IMG/VR virus record: IMGVR_UViG_3300027513_000048
Coordinates: 1-23,361 of that record
Origin: a virus
Strand: one strand, 5' to 3'
Length of the DNA: 23,361 bases
Shown: positions 20,195-23,361 of the stretch, one piece after another
Position numbering within the stretch: the stretch's first letter is position 1
Layout: each line of letters opens with the position of its first letter
Notes under the pieces: generated by a model
What the model was told of the DNA's origin: nothing
The model's input: only the letters and a program-made list of their open reading frames with translations
The model's database searches: none
Translations under genes and position numbers: made by a program

Positions 20195-20941
20195 GTGACC
20201 GAGATTCACATTGAGAGCCGATTATTGACCCATCCCAAGATCCTCGTTGCCGGCGGGTTACTCCCTGGCGAATTCGGCGCGCTGCGGGCGTTCTGGTTGT
20301 ATGTCGCGGGCCTTGGATTTGCGCGGGAGCACCTGACCGACGGCTTTATTCCCGACGAGTTCGTGCAGACTTGTGGCCTCGTTTTGACACCACAAGCGGT
20401 TGCGAACGTGCTGTGTTCGCGTCGGGTAGGACTCTGGCGAAAGGTCCGGGGCGGCTATCAGATTCACGACTACTTCCACTACAACAAGAAAGCCTCCGCG
20501 GTCAAAGAGATCCGGGCGAAATGGCGTGAGAAGAAAGCCGAGCAACGGGCGTCCGCCAATGGGCGAAGCTCGCATCTGTCCCGCGGAGACTCCCCAGTGG
20601 ACTCCACTAGAGCCCCCGTGCGCGCGCGCGGTACGTACCAGGTACCAGGTACAGGGACACTTCGTGTCCCTTTGAAGAGTACAAGCACCGACGCTCCGCG
20701 CCGGCTCGCGTTCGCGAGACCCCAAATGCCAGAGCCCGAACCCCCGTCGTTTGCCTTGGCCTGCGTCGTCATGCGGGAAGCGTTCGGGTACGCGGCGATC
20801 GTCGACCGCGACCTGAGCGTGAGCACCGTCGGCGAACACTTCAAGCTGCTGTGTGCGCAGCGTGGCTTGGCCTACGACGCCGATCTCGTACGGAAGGCGT
20901 ACGACGCGGTTCATCTCGCGGATATTCGGAGGCGCGCATGA
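20195..20941 (+). CDS. putative phage replication initiator-like protein
   Basis: A 248-residue protein starting at GTG 20195, 1 nt after the previous stop. Residues 1-115 form a winged-helix-like N-terminus (SRLLTHPKILVAGGLLPGEFGALRAFWLYVAGL, DGFIPDEFVQTCGL, LWRKVRGGYQIHDYFHYN), then a basic helix KEIRAKWREKKAEQ. This layout recurs in phage replication-initiator proteins. A low-complexity linker (about 130-185) is coded by palindrome-rich DNA, and the C-terminal helical domain may bind a helicase or loader. In lambda the origin lies inside the comparable gene O. No helicase gene is recognisable, so the host helicase is probably used. Confidence 0.6.
   Translation: MTEIHIESRLLTHPKILVAGGLLPGEFGALRAFWLYVAGLGFAREHLTDGFIPDEFVQTCGLVLTPQAVANVLCSRRVGLWRKVRGGYQIHDYFHYNKKASAVKEIRAKWREKKAEQRASANGRSSHLSRGDSPVDSTRAPVRARGTYQVPGTGTLRVPLKSTSTDAPRRLAFARPQMPEPEPPSFALACVVMREAFGYAAIVDRDLSVSTVGEHFKLLCAQRGLAYDADLVRKAYDAVHLADIRRRA
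20596..20670. other. palindrome cluster, candidate replication origin
   Basis: Perfect palindromes follow one another: AGTGGA-C-TCCACT (20596-20608), GGTACGTACC (20630-20639), GGTACC (20641-20646), a further GGTAC, and the hairpin GGGACAC-TTC-GTGTCCC (20654-20670). An alternating CG stretch lies before them. They lie in the linker-coding part of the replication-like gene, the position of the lambda origin inside O. No long AT-rich melting region is evident. Confidence 0.45.
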
Positions 20942-21129
20942 CCGCACTGGAGAAGCTCACCCTGAGCCGGTTGGAAGATCGCGTCAACCTGCTCGAGGCG
21001 CAAGTGGACAACCTCGCTGGCCGCGTCGACCTATTGGAACAGGTCGGCTGGGCGACCGCCGATGCGTGTGGGGCGATGCTGGTGCGGATCGAGGAGTTGG
21101 AACGCAAGCACGCAAGCGTGACGAGGTAG
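20938..21129 (+). CDS. small coiled-coil protein
   Basis: A 63-residue protein with ATGA overlap to the replication-like gene. Heptad-like runs (LEKLTLSRLEDRVNLLEAQVDNLAGRVDLLEQ) predict a coiled coil that would dimerise or trimerise. The end is a short helix IEELERKHASV. No function recognised. Confidence 0.6.
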   Translation: MTALEKLTLSRLEDRVNLLEAQVDNLAGRVDLLEQVGWATADACGAMLVRIEELERKHASVTR

Positions 21130-21135
21130 GTCACT

Positions 21136-21405
21136 ATGTCGCAGAAATGGGAATCGCTCTCGGTCATCCGCTCCAGCCCGCCGGCCTACGGCACCTGTCG
21201 GGCGCCGACGTGCAAGGCGCCGATCGAATGGGTGACGACCACGGGCAAGGGCGCGAAGATTCCCGTCGACCTGCCGCTGGCGATCGACCGGGTGTATGAG
21301 CGCCAGGACGGGACGTTCGTGACGGTGATTGACCAGCGCGCGGTGCACTGGACGACGTGCACGGAAAGCCGCGAACGGGTCGAGGCCGCGCGAGGGAAAC
21401 GGTGA
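21136..21405 (+). CDS. small Cys-containing conserved phage protein
   Basis: An 89-residue protein at ATG 21136. The order CRAPTCKAPIEWVTTTGKGAKIPVDL, a variable strand part DRVYERQDGTFVTVIDQ, and HWTTC is a pattern seen in many phage early regions: a split zinc ribbon C-x4-C ... H-x3-C around a GKxxPVD strand. Function unknown. Confidence 0.65.
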   Translation: MSQKWESLSVIRSSPPAYGTCRAPTCKAPIEWVTTTGKGAKIPVDLPLAIDRVYERQDGTFVTVIDQRAVHWTTCTESRERVEAARGKR

Positions 21406-21599
21406 TCAAGTGGTTTGTCATCTGGTCGATTGAGCACAACGCGTGGTGGGCGCCAGACCATCGCGGGTATGTGCGCGACGTGTTGCGCGCGGGTCGGTAT
21501 GCGCGAAGTGAAGCGTTGGAGATTGTGAAGAACGCCAACGTCGTGAATTTCGAGGAGTGCATGATTCCGGTCGAGTGCATCGAGCCGGAGGTAGAGTGA
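21402..21599 (+). CDS. small conserved phage protein
   Basis: A 65-residue protein at GTG 21402 in a GTGA overlap. It reads FVIWSIEHNAWWAPDHRGYVRDVLRAGRYARSEALEIVKNAN and ends with an acidic PVECIEPEVE. Small early phage proteins with the WSxEHxxWWxPxxxGY pattern are common, but their role is not known to me. Confidence 0.65.
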   Translation: MIKWFVIWSIEHNAWWAPDHRGYVRDVLRAGRYARSEALEIVKNANVVNFEECMIPVECIEPEVE

Positions 21600-22369
21600 G
21601 AATCCATATGGCCTACGACCTGACCCGCTGCCCGCAGACCGAGGAAGAATTTCAAGAGTACTTCTACACCCTGATCGGCCGCACGTACGGCGACCCGGCG
21701 ACGGACTGGGAGGCCGTGATGGAGCGCGCCTATCCCTGGCAAGGGCACCAGCTCGTGATTCCGCCCGGCGTCGGCCCCGGCGAGCGCCAATACCCCGATG
21801 CGCCGTTCTGGGGCTTGACGCAGCAGTATTCATCCGGGCCGAAGGGGCGGATCTTCCTGCCGACGGACGTGCCCGATGATCTCGGCTACTACACCCGCTG
21901 CTTGCAGTATCTCGACGATGCGGCGCTGACCTACAGCACCAGCAAGAAAACCGTCACGCCGCAGAGTAGCGGCCTGGTGTGGAGCTGGTACTGGGTGGCC
22001 GGCCACGAATACGCCCCCGTCACCAGTGCCGATGGCGAGGCGCCGCCCCCCGAGAGCGGCGACGTGGACGCGCTCAAGGCGTGGATGACCGCGACCGATG
22101 CCCGCCTGGCGGCGCTTGAGGAAGTCAGTGCGGACATGGGCCAAGAGATGGACGACTTCGTGGCGAACGGGCTCCATGCGCACGGACCGATCAACCTGCC
22201 GATCGTGGTCGTGGAAGGGCCGTCGTTGCGCTGTAAGGGCGACATCGACGTGGCGGTGAAGCCTGGGCACGCGACGCCGCCCGACATGTCGAGCAATCCG
22301 CCCGACCCGAAAAAGCTCGCGCTCATTTGGCGGCGCTTATTCGGAGATGGTGATGAGGCCGAGTCATGA
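21596..22369 (+). CDS. hypothetical protein with C-terminal coiled coil and strand domain
   Basis: A 257-residue protein. GTG 21596 forms a GTGA overlap with a GGAGG upstream; ATG 21608 (253 residues) is the alternative. The N-terminal part (YDLTRCPQTEEEFQEYFYTLIGRTYGDP...WEAVMERAYPWQG) is acidic and aromatic. A middle part has WSWYWVAGHEYAPV. A coiled coil follows (DVDALKAWMTATDARLAALEEVS), then VHGPI-type HAHGPINLPIVVVEGPSLRCKGDIDVAVKPG, a small strand-rich unit. I do not recognise the family. The coiled coil plus strand unit could point to a trimeric surface protein, which would be odd in an early operon. Confidence 0.6.
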   Translation: MRIHMAYDLTRCPQTEEEFQEYFYTLIGRTYGDPATDWEAVMERAYPWQGHQLVIPPGVGPGERQYPDAPFWGLTQQYSSGPKGRIFLPTDVPDDLGYYTRCLQYLDDAALTYSTSKKTVTPQSSGLVWSWYWVAGHEYAPVTSADGEAPPPESGDVDALKAWMTATDARLAALEEVSADMGQEMDDFVANGLHAHGPINLPIVVVEGPSLRCKGDIDVAVKPGHATPPDMSSNPPDPKKLALIWRRLFGDGDEAES

Positions 22370-22527
22370 TCCCGTTTCTCGTGTCGATCCTGCTGGTGGT
22401 GCTGATTTGGTACATCGTGCGGACCATGCTGGCCTCGCATCCGGCGCCGGTCGTGCGCATCGTCGACCTCGTCGCCGTGGTGTTCGTGGTGCTGCTGGCC
22501 CTGCGCTACTTCGGGCTGCTGGTGTGA
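22366..22527 (+). CDS. small two-TM membrane protein, holin-like candidate
   Basis: A 53-residue protein tied by ATGA and GTGA overlaps to both neighbours. It has two membrane segments, IPFLVSILLVVLIWYIV (about 2-18) and LVAVVFVVLLALRYFGLLV (about 35-53), joined by a short basic loop with SHPAPVVR. Size and two-helix hairpin fit small class II/III-type holins and also other small phage membrane proteins. No endolysin gene is beside it, so the lysis role is only a candidate. Confidence 0.6.
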   Translation: MIPFLVSILLVVLIWYIVRTMLASHPAPVVRIVDLVAVVFVVLLALRYFGLLV

Positions 22528-22631
22528 GGTGCTACTACTGCGGCCTGGTGTTGCGCCTGCCAGCGAAGCATCGGGCCACGTGTGTGCTGCAGTGTGGCGA
22601 GGACGTGCGCCCGCTGCTGGAGCTGTGCTAA
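22524..22631 (+). CDS. very small zinc-ribbon protein
   Basis: A 35-residue protein starting at GTG 22524 in a GTGA overlap and ending in a TAATG overlap with the endonuclease gene. The sequence starts MRCYYCGLVLRLPAKH and continues RATCVLQCGEDVRPLL, giving C-x2-C and C-x3-C pairs that could hold one zinc. The perfect overlap at both ends argues it is real despite its size. Function unknown. Confidence 0.6.
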   Translation: MRCYYCGLVLRLPAKHRATCVLQCGEDVRPLLELC

Positions 22632-22984
22632 TGCCGATGGCCCCAGCGTACCCGTGCTCACAGCCCGGCTGCCCTGAGCGTGTGCCCTGTCCCATCCATG
22701 CCCGCGGCAAGGCGCTCGAGAAGGAACACCGACGCACGAATCGGGAGGTGCGCAAGTGGTACCACCTGACCAAGTGGGTGCACCCGGAGTGGGGCTTACG
22801 TGCGCAAGTGTTGCGTGAGAATCCGTGGTGCGTGCAGTGTCAGCAGCGTGGGCAGTTGGTCGAGGCGATCGACATCGACCATGTCATCCCGCATCAGGGC
22901 GACCCGGAGTGGTTCTGGAATCCAGGAAATCTTCAGGGGTTATGTCGGGGGTGCCATACCCGCAAGACGCGGGCGGGGGCATAG
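22631..22984 (+). CDS. HNH endonuclease
   Basis: A 117-residue protein (ATG 22631; ATG 22637 also possible). The HNH motif is complete: NPWCVQC, IDIDHVIPHQGDPEWFWNPGNLQGLCRGCHTRKT, with catalytic His in DHV, the central Asn in NPGNL and metal-binding Cys pairs. An N-terminal CPERVPCPIH may add a zinc site. HNH proteins beside terminase genes take part in cos cleavage and packaging in many HK97-like phages. This gene lies near the right window end and terminase near the left, consistent with closure of the genome there. Confidence 0.9.
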   Translation: MPMAPAYPCSQPGCPERVPCPIHARGKALEKEHRRTNREVRKWYHLTKWVHPEWGLRAQVLRENPWCVQCQQRGQLVEAIDIDHVIPHQGDPEWFWNPGNLQGLCRGCHTRKTRAGA

Positions 22985-23004
22985 GCGCCGGAAGAGGGGG
23001 GGGG

Positions 23005-23331
23005 ATGCCGCCCACCTGGCGGGCCAAGCTGTCGCAACGGCAGGGGGCACGGGCGGCGCTCAATCGCCCGCGGCTCGTGGTCGATGAAGTCGCGGCCGTT
23101 CGTCCGAAACCGGACGATCCCTTCGTGGACTATCCGCCATTGCCTGGCGTCACGCGTCCGACGTGGTGGCACGTCTACCGGATCGAGTCGCCGCGCGATG
23201 TGTTGATCGCGGAGTGTCGATACGAAACGACTGCGCATTTTGTGATGGCGCGCGAACGCTGGCGCACGCGAATGATGAAATGGAAACACGAATCGTTCGA
23301 GTCGTATCATCCGCTCAAACCGGGGGCATGA
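23005..23331 (+). CDS. hypothetical protein between HNH and terminase region
   Basis: A 108-residue basic protein at ATG 23005, directly after a run of nine G's (22996-23004) that may serve as, or hide, its ribosome binding site. It reads MPPTWRAKLSQRQGARAALN, a middle VDYPPLPGVTRPTWWHVYRIESPRDVLIAECRYETTAHFVMARERWRTR and a basic end. I do not recognise it. Its place is where a small terminase subunit or packaging accessory often sits, but it lacks the small-subunit helix-turn-helix pattern. ATGA follows at its stop but opens only a few codons. Confidence 0.6.
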   Translation: MPPTWRAKLSQRQGARAALNRPRLVVDEVAAVRPKPDDPFVDYPPLPGVTRPTWWHVYRIESPRDVLIAECRYETTAHFVMARERWRTRMMKWKHESFESYHPLKPGA

Positions 23332-23361
23332 CCGATGTATAGGCACGATCGATGCCCAAAC

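Overview
The window is a stretch of a temperate, long-tailed (siphovirus-type) bacteriophage of a GC-rich bacterium. The host cannot be named from the sequence. Nearly all genes lie on the plus strand, are tightly packed, and are joined by ATGA or GTGA stop/start overlaps. Only the integrase, a small gene upstream of it and the repressor are on the minus strand. A piece of a bacterial initiator tRNA (fMet) gene next to the integrase marks the attachment site. Phage tail-side genes lie on one side of it and the integrase on the other. This is the arrangement of a free (circular or virion) phage genome, not of an integrated prophage, where host DNA would begin at that site.

Layout. 1-12979 is the late structural operon. 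In order it holds terminase large subunit, a small ribbon-helix-helix protein, a fused prohead protease/major capsid protein, portal, a collagen-like protein, head-tail connector, head closure, gp10-like protein, tail terminator, tail tube, a conserved tail protein, tail assembly chaperone with a -1 frameshift extension, tape measure, tail hub (its C-terminus split off into another frame), a tail-fibre-like protein and a small conserved protein. The capsid gene before the portal gene is the reverse of the usual HK97 order.

12980-15900 is an accessory strip of small genes plus a Dam-type adenine methyltransferase. They are separated by repeated DNA modules. One module type carries a pair of 10-bp GGCKACCAGT-like sites. 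The other carries a ten-codon minicistron (MTAVIRPSTV) that ends 5 nt before the next start codon. The same paired 10-bp sites flank the attP core, so the spacers between the accessory genes look like copies of integrase arm-type sites. This is the most unusual feature of the window.

15904-17370 holds attP, the integrase and its small upstream partner. 17486-18655 is the immunity region: a short repressor transcribed leftward, a Cro-like protein and a second helix-turn-helix protein transcribed rightward. Between them lie four CGGGAA motifs spaced 22-23 bp, an excellent sigma70-type promoter and an inverted repeat. 18652-22631 is the early operon: a small membrane protein, an ERF-type annealing protein, a NinB-like protein, a zinc/winged-helix protein, a replication-initiator-like protein with a palindrome cluster inside its gene (candidate origin), and several small unknowns including a two-TM holin-like protein. 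22631-23331 has an HNH endonuclease and one more gene, the usual position just before the terminase, so the two window ends are probably close neighbours on the phage genome. No endolysin and no separate terminase small subunit could be recognised.
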